Below, piece by piece: positions 43,569-53,451 of a DNA stretch of 64,000 bases. A program made the position numbers and the translations under genes. This DNA comes from Ahniella affigens (lineage in GTDB: Bacteria; Pseudomonadota; Gammaproteobacteria; Xanthomonadales; Ahniellaceae), in NCBI RefSeq assembly GCF_003015185.1, contig NZ_CP027860.1, positions 4,640,501 through 4,704,500 on the forward strand, written 5' to 3'. Under the pieces are notes generated by a model, which had not been told where the DNA came from, searched no databases, and worked only from the letters and a program-made list of their open reading frames with translations. The stretch's first letter is position 1, and the number at the start of each line of letters is the position of its first letter.

Positions 43569-44129
43569 GTGAACCTACGACTAAAGCTGTGCCTTGTTCT
43601 AGCCTCGTTACTGCCCTGCTGGGCTAACGCGACCGACGGCAGCCCCACCGCGGATACCGCAGTGGGCGCCAACCAGACGCCCACTGCGCCGTGCAGTCAC
43701 GCGCGCTATCACGAGTTCGATTTTTGGCTCGGCGAATGGGACGTGTTCGGCGCGAAGGACCAGCTGGTGGGTCGCAGCAGCATCACGCGCACGCTTGGCG
43801 ACTGCGTCATTCACGAGCACTGGCGCAATGCGACAGGGTCCGTCGAGGGCAAGAGTTTCAATATCTTCGATGGCCTGAGCAAAGTGTGGCGTCAATACTG
43901 GGTCGACAACTCGGGCGGAACGCTGATGTTGGAAGGCCAATTTGCAAACGGCCAGATGGTGTTGATTGGGACACGCCCGAACCTGCAGACTGGCGCGCCC
44001 CAACAGCAGCGCATCACGTGGACGTCGAATTCCGATGGCACCGTACGCCAACACTGGGAGACGTCGGATGATGCTGGCAAGAGCTGGCAGACATCATTCG
44101 ACGGTTTGTATCGGACCAAACGGGACTGA
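43569..44129 (+). CDS. Exported FDFWLGEW-type (DUF1579-like) protein
   Basis: 186 residues from the GTG at 43569, which gives a proper signal peptide ('LKLCLVLASLLPCWANA', cleaved about 20); an ATG at 43542 would add nine residues. The mature protein has 'HARYHEFDFWLGEWDVFGA', 'DCVIHEHWRNATGSVEGKSF', 'VWRQYWVDNSGGTLMLEGQF' and 'WETSDDAGKSWQTSFDGLYR'. These are hallmarks of a secreted lipocalin-like family of unknown function, often annotated DUF1579-like. It is convergent with the ArnT-like gene (6 bp between stops). The region 43379-43568 upstream shows nothing recognisable. Confidence 0.75.
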   Translation: MNLRLKLCLVLASLLPCWANATDGSPTADTAVGANQTPTAPCSHARYHEFDFWLGEWDVFGAKDQLVGRSSITRTLGDCVIHEHWRNATGSVEGKSFNIFDGLSKVWRQYWVDNSGGTLMLEGQFANGQMVLIGTRPNLQTGAPQQQRITWTSNSDGTVRQHWETSDDAGKSWQTSFDGLYRTKRD

Positions 44130-44135
44130 TGACTG

Positions 44136-45872
44136 TCAGGGCGGCGTTTCGGCTGACACGCACTCGTCGCGAATCGCATCCAGACCAAACAGCCACATCT
44201 GGCGACGGTTGGCGACCGTGCTGTGCCGCAGGTTCGTCGCGCTCACACAGTGGTCGACGAACTGCTTGTTGGCGAGCACGTAGCGCTGCTTGGGGGCACC
44301 TTTCAGCCACGCGATCGCGCGCGCCAGCTGCACGTCTTTCGGCGTCTTGTAGCCGAAATCAACGATCGACCGATCGGCCTGCAGCAAGTCCTGTTCCTTG
44401 AACGCAACGGTTGCCAATTGGTCATCAGGACCGAGCTTGCTGGCCACTTCCTCCATCAACTCGCGCGCAGAACTGCTGCCATCCAGCACCGGCATCGCAA
44501 CCACGGAAATGCCGAGCCAGAACGCCGTGAGCGCGGCATACGCGCGATACGGCACCCGTAGCGTGCGAAGCCCGAACAGCATACCGAGCATCGAGGTGCC
44601 CAGCACGATTAGCAGGATCCACAGATAGACGAACGAAGCATGCGGCCCGCGCGCTTCGATCAGACTGCGCTCCAACTTTGGTTCGCCGAAGTAGGCGGCC
44701 AGACCGATCAGCAGACTACCGAGTGCCAGCAAGCCGACAAAACCGAGCAACAGACGCTGATAACCAACGCGCCGTTCGGCCACTGCGAGCACCGGCGCAA
44801 ATGCGAGCACCAGCATTGGCAGCGCCGGCAGGATGTACATATCGCGTTTCGCCGGCGACAGCGAGAAGAACAGCACCACGAGCAGCGCAAACAACAGCGG
44901 TGCCAGCACCTTCACCCGACGGACATGCCGAGCTTTGCGCCAGGCACCGACGACCCAGGGCAGCACCAGCATGAGCGGCAGCCACATGCTCAGCATCACC
45001 CCAACGAAGTACCACGGCGGCTGGAAATGATGCTTCGGCTTGGCATAGCGCTCGGCCGTTTGCCCAAGCAAAATGTCGCGCGCATAAGCGAGCTGTTCTG
45101 GCGTGTGTTCGCGCCACACGGTCCATAGCATCGGGACGACCCAGATGCCAATCGCCGCAAGCAGCACCAACATGCCGAGTGGCCATCGAATCCCAGCGTG
45201 CGCGCGGGCTGCCCGCTGCGCGTCGGGAGCCAAATAGCGATGCCCGGGCAGGCTCAGTTTGGCGGCCAGCCACACACTCAATGGCATCAGCAGTCCGAGC
45301 ACGCCAACGCCCTTGGTGATCACCCCGACGCCAGCGAAGAAAAAGCCCAGAAACCAGAATCGGCGCGCTCGGGGATCCATCGCTTCGCGCAAAAAGCAGT
45401 AGGCCGATGCCGTGATCAGCGCAATGACGACCGGATCGATCTGTGCGCGCTTCATCATGTACGTGAAGTGCACGGTGAACAGCAGCGCCAAGCCCGCCAC
45501 CTTGGCCACACGTACGCCATAGAACCGCCGCGCCAGATCGAAGCACAAACCAACCGTCGCCAGCGCCGACAGCAGACTTGGCAGCATGAACGCGAGGCGC
45601 CAGGAACCGCTGATTTGGTAAAACAACGCCTGCAGCCACATGAAGACGGGGGGCTTGTCGGAGTACAGCTGGCTGCCGCGCTGAGGAAACAGGTAATCCC
45701 CCGTTTCGACCATCGTCCGGGCAACCAGGGTAAAGCGCGGTTCGTCGGCGGGCCAAGGGTCGCGGAGGCCGATTCCGGCGCCAACCACCAACGTGGTCAA
45801 CGCCAACAGCCACAGAAGGGCGCGACCGTCACGGGTCTGCCACCAGCGCTTGTTTGCTGGAGTCTGAGTCAT
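44136..45872 (-). CDS. ArnT/PMT-family membrane glycosyltransferase
   Basis: 578 residues from the ATG at 45872. About 12-13 transmembrane helices. The first periplasmic loop carries the acidic motif '[20 protein letters not shown]', followed by '[20 protein letters not shown]', both diagnostic of the GT83/GT39 (ArnT, dolichyl-phosphate-mannose transferase) superfamily, with '[20 protein letters not shown]' later. The C-terminal soluble domain has '[20 protein letters not shown]'. Such enzymes move a sugar from an undecaprenyl-phosphate donor to lipid A, glycans or proteins on the periplasmic face. Linked ArnBCD enzymes are absent, so aminoarabinose transfer cannot be assumed. It is divergent from the ABC exporter genes. 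Confidence 0.85.
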   Translation of the reverse strand: MTQTPANKRWWQTRDGRALLWLLALTTLVVGAGIGLRDPWPADEPRFTLVARTMVETGDYLFPQRGSQLYSDKPPVFMWLQALFYQISGSWRLAFMLPSLLSALATVGLCFDLARRFYGVRVAKVAGLALLFTVHFTYMMKRAQIDPVVIALITASAYCFLREAMDPRARRFWFLGFFFAGVGVITKGVGVLGLLMPLSVWLAAKLSLPGHRYLAPDAQRAARAHAGIRWPLGMLVLLAAIGIWVVPMLWTVWREHTPEQLAYARDILLGQTAERYAKPKHHFQPPWYFVGVMLSMWLPLMLVLPWVVGAWRKARHVRRVKVLAPLLFALLVVLFFSLSPAKRDMYILPALPMLVLAFAPVLAVAERRVGYQRLLLGFVGLLALGSLLIGLAAYFGEPKLERSLIEARGPHASFVYLWILLIVLGTSMLGMLFGLRTLRVPYRAYAALTAFWLGISVVAMPVLDGSSSARELMEEVASKLGPDDQLATVAFKEQDLLQADRSIVDFGYKTPKDVQLARAIAWLKGAPKQRYVLANKQFVDHCVSATNLRHSTVANRRQMWLFGLDAIRDECVSAETPP

Positions 45873-46026
45873 GTTGGCTGCTCCCGCCGCTATCAAAGCC
45901 GTCATTGTCGCATGGGCGACCGCTGCCAGTAGAAAGCGCGGTCACTTTTGCCACTTGTTTGGACCTAGGCAATTGGCCATGCTCCGGCCTTCTTTGAACC
46001 GTGTCTTGCGCCAAGGACCCCGCCCC

Positions 46027-46968
46027 ATGACGGACAAAAGCGCTGCCGCAATGATCGATATTCGCGGCATCGAAAAAACGTACAGCAATGGCTTCACAGC
46101 CCTGAAGCCGATCAACCTGCAAATCCGCCGCGGCGAGCTGTTTGCGTTGCTCGGCCCGAACGGTGCCGGCAAGTCGACGCTGATCAACATCATCTGCGGA
46201 GTGCTCAACGCCAGCCGCGGCCAGATACTGATTGGTGGCCAGGATCACGTACACGAGTTTCGTGCGACCCGGCGGCGCGTCGGTTTGGTGCCACAGGAGC
46301 TGCATACCGATGCGTTCGAAACGGTGCTGGCGACGACGCGATTCAGTCGTGGGCTGTTTGGCATGCCGGCCAATCCGGATCATGTCGAGAAGGTGCTGAA
46401 GGACCTGAGCCTTTGGGACAAGCGGAACGACAAGATCATGACGCTCTCTGGCGGCATGAAGCGACGCGTATTGATCGCCAAAGCCCTGGCGCACGAGCCG
46501 GACGTTCTGTTCCTCGATGAGCCCACCGCCGGCGTTGATGTCGAGCTTCGGCACGACATGTGGCAAGTCATCAAACGGCTCCGGGAATCCGGGGTCACGA
46601 TCATTCTGACGACACATTACATCGAAGAAGCCGAGCTGATGGCAGATCGGGTCGGCGTCATCTTGAAGGGTGAAATCATTCTGGTTGAAGACAAGCGCAC
46701 GCTGATGAAAAAGCTCGGGAAGCGGCAATTGATTCTGCAGTTGAATCAAGCGCTCACAGCGGTTCCGGAAACGTTGGCCGATCTGCCGATGGAACTGAGT
46801 GCTGATGGCCTCAGTCTGACCTGCACGTTCGGCACCGAAGGCCAGACGCTGGAGGTGCCGGAGTTGATGCAGCGGATTCACGTGGCCGGCCTGCAATACC
46901 ACGATCTCGCCACGCGCGAGAGCTCGCTGGAGGAAATCTTCGTGGATCTGGTGAGGGCCAAAGCATGA
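46027..46968 (+). CDS. ABC transporter ATP-binding protein (ABC-2 export, YadG-like)
   Basis: 313 residues from the ATG at 46027 ([20 protein letters not shown]). Walker A '[18 protein letters not shown]', Q-loop '[16 protein letters not shown]', signature '[20 protein letters not shown]', Walker B '[20 protein letters not shown]' and the His switch '[16 protein letters not shown]' are all intact. The following gene (ATGA overlap) is the ABC-2 permease, so the two form an exporter like E. coli YadG/YadH. Substrate unknown. Confidence 0.92.
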   Translation: MTDKSAAAMIDIRGIEKTYSNGFTALKPINLQIRRGELFALLGPNGAGKSTLINIICGVLNASRGQILIGGQDHVHEFRATRRRVGLVPQELHTDAFETVLATTRFSRGLFGMPANPDHVEKVLKDLSLWDKRNDKIMTLSGGMKRRVLIAKALAHEPDVLFLDEPTAGVDVELRHDMWQVIKRLRESGVTIILTTHYIEEAELMADRVGVILKGEIILVEDKRTLMKKLGKRQLILQLNQALTAVPETLADLPMELSADGLSLTCTFGTEGQTLEVPELMQRIHVAGLQYHDLATRESSLEEIFVDLVRAKA

Positions 46969-47726
46969 ACTGGCATGCTGTTGCAGCGATTTATCGATTT
47001 GAAATGTCGCGCTGGTTTCGCACGCTTGGGCAGAGCATAGCGTCGCCGGTGTTGTCCACGTCGTTGTATTTCATTGTGTTTGGTGCCGCGATCGGCGGAC
47101 GGATGGGCGATATTGACGGCATTAGCTATGGCGCCTTCATCATTCCGGGCCTGCTGATGCTGTCGATCCTCAACGAAAGTATCGGCAACGCGTCGTTCGG
47201 CATCTACTTTCCGAAGTGGGCCGGCACCGTGTTCGAAATTCTATCGGCACCCATTTCCTGGCCCGAGATGCTGCTTGGATATGTTGGCGCTGCAACGACC
47301 AAGTCGTTTCTGCTTGCGCTGCTGATCTTGCTGACCGCGCGCGTGTTCGTGCCGTATCACATTGAACACCCGTTCTGGATGCTGCTGTTTTTGGTCCTGA
47401 CTGCGGCGAGCTTCTGTCTGTTTGGATTCCTGATCGGCATCTGGGCTGACAGTTGGGAAAAACTCCAGACGATTCCAATGCTCGTGATCACGCCGCTGAC
47501 CTTTCTCGGCGGTGCGTTCTATGGGATCAGCATGCTGCCGTCGCCTTGGCGAGAGATCACGTTCTTCAATCCGGTCGTCTACTTGATCTCGGCGATGCGC
47601 TGGAGCTTTTACGGCAAGTCGGATGTCCCGGTCGAGATCAGCGCGAGCGCAATTGGCGTGTTCTTGATCACCTGCGTGCTACTCGCGCGCTGGATGATCC
47701 TAAGTGGGTATCGGCTGAAAAAATAG
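46965..47726 (+). CDS. ABC-2 type transporter permease (YadH-like)
   Basis: 253 residues with six predicted membrane helices ('[20 protein letters not shown]', '[20 protein letters not shown]', '[20 protein letters not shown]', '[20 protein letters not shown]'). '[20 protein letters not shown]' is the classic ABC-2 signature region. The start overlaps the ATPase stop by 4 bp (ATGA). It forms the membrane half of an exporter; a GFA-family gene follows 30 bp later and may be on the same transcript. Confidence 0.92.
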   Translation: MNWHAVAAIYRFEMSRWFRTLGQSIASPVLSTSLYFIVFGAAIGGRMGDIDGISYGAFIIPGLLMLSILNESIGNASFGIYFPKWAGTVFEILSAPISWPEMLLGYVGAATTKSFLLALLILLTARVFVPYHIEHPFWMLLFLVLTAASFCLFGFLIGIWADSWEKLQTIPMLVITPLTFLGGAFYGISMLPSPWREITFFNPVVYLISAMRWSFYGKSDVPVEISASAIGVFLITCVLLARWMILSGYRLKK

Positions 47727-47756
47727 TCCATCGCAACACGTCCTTGGAGCACCCTC

Positions 47757-48137
47757 ATGTTGCATGCATCCTGTAATTGCGGTGGCGTCAGCTTTCGGAT
47801 TCTGGAGCCGTTGACCGAGCCCAGCGTGTGCCATTGCACCCAGTGCCGGAAGCAATCCGGGCATGTGTTCGCGTCGGCCAACGTGCCCAAAACCGCAATC
47901 CGGTTTCTGAATGCCGAAACGCTGCGCTGGTTTCAAGCCTCCGACAAAGTGCGTCGCGGATTCTGCCAGCGCTGCGGCTGTTGGTTGTTCTGGGAACCCT
48001 TGCAGAAGGACTGGACGTCCGTGGCCCTGGGTGCCATTGACGGCGACACCGGACTCAAACTTGATCGCCATATTTTTGTCGCCGAAAAAGGCGACTACTA
48101 CGACATCACCGACAGCCTGCCACAGAACGCGCATTGA
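47757..48137 (+). CDS. GFA-family (CENP-V/Gfa fold) zinc protein
   Basis: 126 residues. Cys clusters bind two zinc ions: 'CNCGGVSF', 'CHCTQCRKQSGHVFASANVP' and 'RGFCQRCGCWLFWEP'. This is the glutathione-dependent formaldehyde-activating (Gfa) fold; most members are carbon-sulfur lyase-like or of unknown activity. The signature includes 'ASDKVRRGFC', matching the family's 'S....R.FC..CG' pattern. It lies 30 bp after the ABC permease and is convergent with the VOC gene. Confidence 0.88.
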   Translation: MLHASCNCGGVSFRILEPLTEPSVCHCTQCRKQSGHVFASANVPKTAIRFLNAETLRWFQASDKVRRGFCQRCGCWLFWEPLQKDWTSVALGAIDGDTGLKLDRHIFVAEKGDYYDITDSLPQNAH

Positions 48138-48155
48138 GTCTCGCGCGGCGGCGGT

Positions 48156-48557
48156 TCACGGGCGCGGCACCGCCGGACCAATCAAGTCCCAGAGGTTGCC
48201 GTAGAGATCCTTGAACACGGACACCGTGCCGTATGCCTCAACCACCGGTTCGCGCACAAACACGACGCCCTGCGCGCGGTAGCGGTCGTAATCACGCCAG
48301 AAGTCGTCGGTGTGCAGAAACAGGAACACGCGCCCGCCCGTCTGATTGCCAATCGCGGCTTCCTGCTCAGGCTTGGTCGCCCGCGCGAGCAGCAGGGTAC
48401 AACTTGAGCCCGGCGGCGACACGACCACCCAACGCTTGTCCTGAGCGGGCTGGTACTCGTCGGTGATCAACTCGAAGCCGAGCACTTCGGTATAGAACCG
48501 AATGGCCTCATCGTAGTCGCGGACGACAATCGCTACTTGCGCGAGCTGTTGTTTCAC
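48156..48557 (-). CDS. VOC-family (glyoxalase-like) protein
   Basis: 133 residues from the GTG at 48557, fixed by the 4-bp GTGA overlap with the upstream gene's stop and by the ribosome site aaggagc. Sequence features are 'LAQVAIVVRDYDEAIRFYTE', 'VLGFELITDEYQPAQDKRWV', 'VFLFLHTDDFWRDYDRYRAQ' and 'VVEAYGTVSVFKDLYGNLWD'. The typical VOC metal positions (His/Gln early, Glu near 'FKDLYGNLWDL') are partly present. Activity unknown. It is translationally coupled to the 591-residue GT-like protein. Confidence 0.85.
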   Translation of the reverse strand: MKQQLAQVAIVVRDYDEAIRFYTEVLGFELITDEYQPAQDKRWVVVSPPGSSCTLLLARATKPEQEAAIGNQTGGRVFLFLHTDDFWRDYDRYRAQGVVFVREPVVEAYGTVSVFKDLYGNLWDLIGPAVPRP

Positions 48558-50329
48558 CGAGCTGCTCCTTGCAGGGCTGCTTGCCAGATAGTGGGCCAAG
48601 CGCGCACGGCAGCGGCATGGCGGCGGAGTTCGTGGCGCCAATGGGCGCACAATGTGGCGGCCGAATCCAAATGCTGTTCGCCGGCAAGACGCGGCAATTC
48701 GTTCTGCGCCAGCGCCTTGCCATTTGCGACGATGATCTCGCGCAAGTCGGCCTGCCAATAGATCGGCGCCTGTGGCCCGGCTTCGGCAGCAATGCCTTGC
48801 AGCGAGTGAATCAAATCGCTGCGGCGGAACTGCAAATACTCCGCGACAAAATAAAGCAGCGCCTGCTGCTCGCTATCGGCCAAATCTTCGAGCATGGCGG
48901 CGAAGCCCTGGGCGCGCTGAGCCACGCTCGCGGCGCGCAGATCACCGACACGGTTCAACGCATAGTCGACGAGGAACGTGTTGAAGCCCGGACGCTCCAC
49001 TTCAGCCCCCGGCTTCGCGAACTTGCGCTCCTCGGGTGGTTGATGGGCGATCGCGTGCGCGCTCATCCACACCAACGATTCGGGCAACAGCAACTGGGTG
49101 ATCGCGCCGAAAAAGGCGTCTTCGCTGCGGCCGGTCGGCGCGGCAAATCCAAGCATCCCCGTCGTATCGACCAGGAACGGCAGAAAGTTCACGCGCCGAG
49201 CCAACTGCGCCTTCGTCGGGCCAACCCAGAGCGCCGGGTTCTCGATGGCGCGAAGATACTGGTCGCGGTTCGACATGAACGAGGCGCGCGAGGCGGCATC
49301 GATCTCGAAGAATCCCTCACATCGCGTCGACCCGCTACGGCCACGATGGCCGTTCACCGTGGCAACAATCCGCGCGCCCGCGCGCAAGTGCGGTAGCGTG
49401 GACGGTTCCAACCCGCGCAGACTGCCCTTTTGGGATTTCATGCCTTCAATTTGCAGCAGCGTGGCGAGCGACTGCCCGCAGCGGCGTTGATGCGCGACAA
49501 ACGCATCGGCGTCGTCCTGTCCCGCGTCCAGCGCCGCACCCAAACGATCAAAAAACCGCACCGGCAGATTCGAACTCAGGCCGAGCTCCAGACCGGGCTG
49601 GTATTCCGGATGTCGGTGCAGACGATAGACAAAGTCGTCATCCAGCAGTGCCAGCGTGCGGCCGGCTGTGGCCAACAGCGCGCGATTGAACGCACGGCCG
49701 TTGCCGTGCCCACTGAACAAATCGTCGATGACTGATTGGTGTTCTGGCAACGCTTTTTTGAGTTTGCCGATTGCCGCTTCGGCTTCAAACACCCGGGCAT
49801 TCAGACCACAGTCGGCGAGCAGTTGCTGGTGCGCCCGGAGCGCGGCACTGTCGCGACTGTCGTCAATGAGTTGCACGGGCAAGCCCTGCACCGAAGCGGC
49901 TTCCTTGAGACTTGCCAGGCACTGCTTCAGCGCCTCGGGACGATCGCACGCTCGAATGACAAGATTGGGATCTTGTCCCGCCTCAGTGGCGCCGGTATGC
50001 GCAGCGTCGAGGCTTGCCAAATAGTCGGCCTCGCTGACCAGGAGCTTTCGCCCCACCAGACCATCCAGCACGCGCTTGATGCCATCCAAGGGCACATTCG
50101 GCAGGATCTGACGAATCGTGTCGATGTGCTCATCGATACTCTTGAAGGCCCGGCAACGATCCAACGCGCCCAGCACCTGGGTCGTCATCACATGCGGGCC
50201 ACCCTCGGTGCGGAACACACATTCGCCGTTGCCCAGGTCGGCCGCCATGCCGGCCACCGACGCGTACAAGGTCGCATTCGGATCGATCCGGGGTTTGGGG
50301 CTGGCATCAAAGCTGTACTGAAATTCCAT
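48554..50329 (-). CDS. Unusual protein: N-terminal PqqD-like winged helix plus glycosyltransferase-A-like domain
   Basis: 591 residues, not confidently recognised. Residues about 20-105 ('NATLYASVAGMAADLGNGEC', 'HVMTTQVLGALDRCRAFKSI', 'GIKRVLDGLVGRKLLVSEAD') look like a PqqD/RRE-type winged helix. Residues about 120-260 look like a GT-A nucleotide-sugar fold: 'NLVIRACDRPEALKQCLASL', 'VQLIDDSRD' and an acidic 'TLALLDDDFVYRLHR' at the DxD position. The second half is helical without a family match ('FFEIDAASRASFMSNRDQYL', 'AQLARRVNFLPFLVDTTGML'). No signal peptide or membrane helix. It lies upstream of, and overlaps, the VOC gene, and downstream of the methyltransferase and GT2, so a role in glycan or peptide glycosylation is suggested, not shown. 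Confidence 0.55.
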   Translation of the reverse strand: MEFQYSFDASPKPRIDPNATLYASVAGMAADLGNGECVFRTEGGPHVMTTQVLGALDRCRAFKSIDEHIDTIRQILPNVPLDGIKRVLDGLVGRKLLVSEADYLASLDAAHTGATEAGQDPNLVIRACDRPEALKQCLASLKEAASVQGLPVQLIDDSRDSAALRAHQQLLADCGLNARVFEAEAAIGKLKKALPEHQSVIDDLFSGHGNGRAFNRALLATAGRTLALLDDDFVYRLHRHPEYQPGLELGLSSNLPVRFFDRLGAALDAGQDDADAFVAHQRRCGQSLATLLQIEGMKSQKGSLRGLEPSTLPHLRAGARIVATVNGHRGRSGSTRCEGFFEIDAASRASFMSNRDQYLRAIENPALWVGPTKAQLARRVNFLPFLVDTTGMLGFAAPTGRSEDAFFGAITQLLLPESLVWMSAHAIAHQPPEERKFAKPGAEVERPGFNTFLVDYALNRVGDLRAASVAQRAQGFAAMLEDLADSEQQALLYFVAEYLQFRRSDLIHSLQGIAAEAGPQAPIYWQADLREIIVANGKALAQNELPRLAGEQHLDSAATLCAHWRHELRRHAAAVRAWPTIWQAALQGAAR

Positions 50330-50478
50330 ATTCGTTCTAAGTCCGCAAAATCAAAACCGGTTCAGCGCCTTGGCAGCTGCGCGAGACCACGAGTATGCAA
50401 GCGCGGCTGCACTTTGGGCAGTACCTGAATACAGGGGTGCCACAAAAGTTGCCGCGTTGGGGCCGGTCATCCGACCGC

Positions 50479-51414
50479 TCATCTAAACCACCGACGCCAG
50501 AACGGCAATGCGGCCGGCGTGTTTCCCGATACGGATGCGGTCGCGTTGGCCGCATCAGCCAAGGCGCGCTTTGTCACATCAAGTTCGGCTTCCAGCTTTG
50601 CGATCCGCTCATCGCGGTCGATCAGCATTTGCCCGGCCTGCATGTTCTTGCGGATTTCATGTTCGTAGTGCCGGTAAACGCTCTCGCTTTGATCCGAGAA
50701 CCCATGCAAGCCGGGCAGCGCGGGCAGCGCGTCTGCTCGCGCCGCGCAGGCAACGATGAAGTACACCGGGTCGAGTGCAAACGCTTCGGTGACCGCGCTG
50801 CTCCCAGCCTCGCCAAACGCCACCGTCGCACGCTCGAAATGACCGTCTTCGGCAACGATGGTCGACTGAAACATCAGCTTCTGGCCGAATACCCGCGTGG
50901 CAGGGAAAAACCGCTGCAACAGATCGATGAGCTCATCTCGATAGAGCTCCTTCAAATGGAACTCGTTCTGATAACCGGTCAGATCCGAGTACACGCGCTT
51001 ATCCGGCGACGAGATCAGCAGGAACCCGTCCGGTTTCAGCACGCGCCGAAAACCAGCGAGCAATTGCTCCTGCTCGACCAAGTGCTCCAAGGTCTCGAAC
51101 GAGACCACGGCATCAAATTGGTGATCGGCAAACGGCAACTCCAGCGCGTTGCCCTGATGAAACCGGAGATTCGGTGCCGCACCGTAGCGGGCCTTGGCAT
51201 GCAGGATCGCCTCGGCGCTCAGATCGACGCCGTCGACTTCTGCGGCGCGCGTGGCCAGCATGGCCGATCCATAGCCTTCTCCGCACGCGCAATCGAGCAC
51301 GCGCTTGCCAGCCAGAACGGGCAACGCAAACGCGTAACGATGCCAGTGCTCGTACCACATCTCGCGTACGCACTCGGGGGTGAAGCGTTCTCCGGTGAAT
51401 GGCAGGGCCGACAA
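50479..51414 (-). CDS. SAM-dependent methyltransferase (class I), likely glycan-related
   Basis: 311 residues if started at the TTG at 51414 (AGGA about 8 bp upstream, and conserved 'SALPFTGERFTPECVREMWY' right after). The first ATG (51516) would add 34 non-conserved residues overlapping the GT2 gene. The Rossmann methyltransferase core has motif I 'VLDCACGEGYGSAMLA', 'VDGVDLSAEAILHAKARYG', 'LRFHQGNALELPFADHQFDA', 'VSFETLEHL' and 'VLKPDGFLLISSPDK'. A C-terminal coiled coil ('LIDRDERIAKLEAELDVTKR') ends in WRRWFR. Proteins starting 'FTGERF.PE' are common in O-antigen/capsule clusters. It is downstream of the GT2 gene (overlap or 43-bp gap depending on start). Confidence 0.85.
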   Translation of the reverse strand: MSALPFTGERFTPECVREMWYEHWHRYAFALPVLAGKRVLDCACGEGYGSAMLATRAAEVDGVDLSAEAILHAKARYGAAPNLRFHQGNALELPFADHQFDAVVSFETLEHLVEQEQLLAGFRRVLKPDGFLLISSPDKRVYSDLTGYQNEFHLKELYRDELIDLLQRFFPATRVFGQKLMFQSTIVAEDGHFERATVAFGEAGSSAVTEAFALDPVYFIVACAARADALPALPGLHGFSDQSESVYRHYEHEIRKNMQAGQMLIDRDERIAKLEAELDVTKRALADAANATASVSGNTPAALPFWRRWFR

Positions 51415-51457
51415 GCTGAGTATCCTGGTTGCAGTGGAAAAGACGGCGGTCAGTGGT

Positions 51458-52267
51458 TCAGACCGACAGTGCCGCGGCCAGTTGGGTGCGCCAGACTTTC
51501 GGCGGGTCAGCGGCAATGAACTCAGCGACCTGCTGATTGTAACGCGGGTAGCGACTCAACAAGCGGCGCAGTGCCTCGCCATTCGGACGGTGACTGGTCG
51601 CCGCAAAGGATTCCCCGCCACGATGCGCCACATAAGCGCGGTGACAGAGGACGTTGCGCCAACCGAAAGCGCGCGCGCGCTGGCAGAAGTCGTTTTCCTC
51701 GCCATAGCCTTTGCCAAACGTGGCCTGATCGAAATCGCCGAGCGCAACGAGCGCCGCGCGATTGATCCACATGCAAAAGCCAACGCCCGTTGGGAGGTCG
51801 ATGAAGTCTTGATTCGACAGCGTCGCGGCCGCTTTCGCAATGGTCGGCAGGTCGTCTGGAAGCGGTCCGGCTTTGCAAAGTTCGGGAAACGAGCAGATTT
51901 CGGCGTTGTTCGAGAACGGCGTGATCGTCGCTATCCGCGCATCGGTGGCGGCACACTCGCGGATTCGATGCATGAAGCCAGGACTGGCAACGGTATCGGA
52001 GTTCAGCAAGATCACATCGCCCGACGATTCGGCCATACCGTGGTTGACGGTCCCGACAAAGCCTCGGTTTTCAGTTTGCAAGATGACACGGGCGTGCGCG
52101 CCAAATGGCTTTAGCGCTTCAGTCAGCAGACTCGGCATTGCCGGATCTGGTGAGGCATCGTCGATGACCAATAGTTGGTGCGCGGCATCAATCTCGCCCT
52201 GCAGACTGGCCAGACACGCCTGTACCACCGTTGCCGCGCCGTAGACGGGCACAATGACCGTGATCAT
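51458..52267 (-). CDS. Family 2 glycosyltransferase
   Basis: 269 residues from the ATG at 52267, chosen for the ATGA overlap with the upstream ATPase stop (an ATG five codons earlier is possible). GT-A core: 'ITVIVPVYGAATVVQACLAS', 'QLLVIDDASPDPAMPSLL', 'ILQTENRGFVGTVNHGMAES', the DxD-like 'GDVILLNSDTVASPGFM', an acceptor-site 'TGVGFCMWINRAALVALGDF' and 'GYGEENDFCQRARAFGWRN' (catalytic acidic ED). It transfers a sugar from a nucleotide donor, probably to a cell-surface polysaccharide. It belongs to the Wzm-Wzt-GT2-methyltransferase run. Confidence 0.92.
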   Translation of the reverse strand: MITVIVPVYGAATVVQACLASLQGEIDAAHQLLVIDDASPDPAMPSLLTEALKPFGAHARVILQTENRGFVGTVNHGMAESSGDVILLNSDTVASPGFMHRIRECAATDARIATITPFSNNAEICSFPELCKAGPLPDDLPTIAKAAATLSNQDFIDLPTGVGFCMWINRAALVALGDFDQATFGKGYGEENDFCQRARAFGWRNVLCHRAYVAHRGGESFAATSHRPNGEALRRLLSRYPRYNQQVAEFIAADPPKVWRTQLAAALSV

Positions 52268-53451
52268 GCGGGCGGCAGCCATTCATGCGCGAGTCGGATC
52301 GAACCCAGTTCCTGCGTGCGGCCGCGAATGATCAACGTACGAGGTAGATCATCAAACAGACGCACGCCCTCTGGGTCCAGTGCATGCGCCGTGACCACGT
52401 AGGTTCCGGGCAGCAGGCAGAGCTTTGAGAACTTGAGCGTCCACGCAAAGCGTCCGGCCTCAAGTCGGGTCGCTGGCGCGCGATCAAACTCGCTACCCGT
52501 GCCGTAAATCGCGGTGCCATCGCCACGTTTGAAGCCAATTCCGAACACGGGGGCCCGATCGTCACGGCCTCGAAGTTCCACCTCGATCACGAGGTCTTGA
52601 TCTTGTTGCAGCTCAATCGGCAGATTGCTCGCGTCACCATTCAGCGCGAACCGCGTGACGGCATATTCGCCCGATGCCGTTATGCGTTGATCGAGGCCAG
52701 CCGCAGCGGCTTTGCGTTCGTGAAACGCCAGGTAGTCCTGCGTCACTTCGAACACGTCGCCCTGCTTTCTGATGCGCCCGCCATCGAGCCAGATGGCGTG
52801 CTGGCAAAGCTTCTGGATGTGATACATGCTGTGGCTGACCAGCACCAACGTGCCGCCATCGGCGAGGTAGCGTTCCATCCAGCGCACACACTTTTTTTGA
52901 AACGACTCATCACCCACGGCGAGCACTTCGTCCGTGATCAGCAAATCCGGCTTCAATGCGGCAATTACCGCAAAACCCAGGCGCACCACCATGCCGGAGC
53001 TGTAGTGCTTGACGGGTTCGTCGATGTAGCTGCCGATATCGGCGAACGCGATGATGTCCGCCTCGCGCTGTTTGAGCTCAGCTTGGCTCATGCCCAGCAG
53101 CAGGGCATTCGTGCGCAGATTCTCGCGGCCGGTGTGATCAGGATGAAACCCAGCGCCCAGTTCCAGCAACGGCGCGATACTGCCCACACGTTGGACCGTG
53201 CCCGTCGTGGCGCCGTAGACGCCCGTGATGATCTTCAGGAGCGTCGACTTGCCGGCACCATTCTGGCCGATCAACCCAACTGACTGGCCGCGCTGAATGG
53301 TCAGATCAATGCCGTCCAGCACCGTGGTCTGTCTGCCCGGGGTCCGGCCGAGCAGCAGCGATGCGAGTGCCCGCAGCCGATCGCCCGCCTTGGCGACCTT
53401 CGGAAACGACTTGCTGACGCCGTTCAGCGCAATCAGTGTTTCGGCGCTCAC
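52264..53451 (-). CDS. Polysaccharide-export ABC ATPase (Wzt/TagH-like) with C-terminal sugar-binding domain
   Basis: 395 residues from the GTG at 53451, fixed by the GTGA overlap with the permease stop. ATPase domain (about 1-240): Walker A '[20 protein letters not shown]', 'LELGAGFHPDHTGRENLRTN', signature 'VKHYSSGMVVRLGFAVIAAL', Walker B 'PDLLITDEVLAVGDESFQKK' and 'LVLVSHSMYHIQKLCQHAIW'. The C-terminal 150 residues are a Wzt-type beta-sandwich ('FALNGDASNLPIELQQDQDL', 'FGIGFKRGDGTAIYGTGSEF', 'LPGTYVVTAHALDPEGVRLF') that in known systems recognises the capped O-polysaccharide. It works with the permease encoded just upstream. Confidence 0.93.
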   Translation of the reverse strand: MSAETLIALNGVSKSFPKVAKAGDRLRALASLLLGRTPGRQTTVLDGIDLTIQRGQSVGLIGQNGAGKSTLLKIITGVYGATTGTVQRVGSIAPLLELGAGFHPDHTGRENLRTNALLLGMSQAELKQREADIIAFADIGSYIDEPVKHYSSGMVVRLGFAVIAALKPDLLITDEVLAVGDESFQKKCVRWMERYLADGGTLVLVSHSMYHIQKLCQHAIWLDGGRIRKQGDVFEVTQDYLAFHERKAAAAGLDQRITASGEYAVTRFALNGDASNLPIELQQDQDLVIEVELRGRDDRAPVFGIGFKRGDGTAIYGTGSEFDRAPATRLEAGRFAWTLKFSKLCLLPGTYVVTAHALDPEGVRLFDDLPRTLIIRGRTQELGSIRLAHEWLPPA

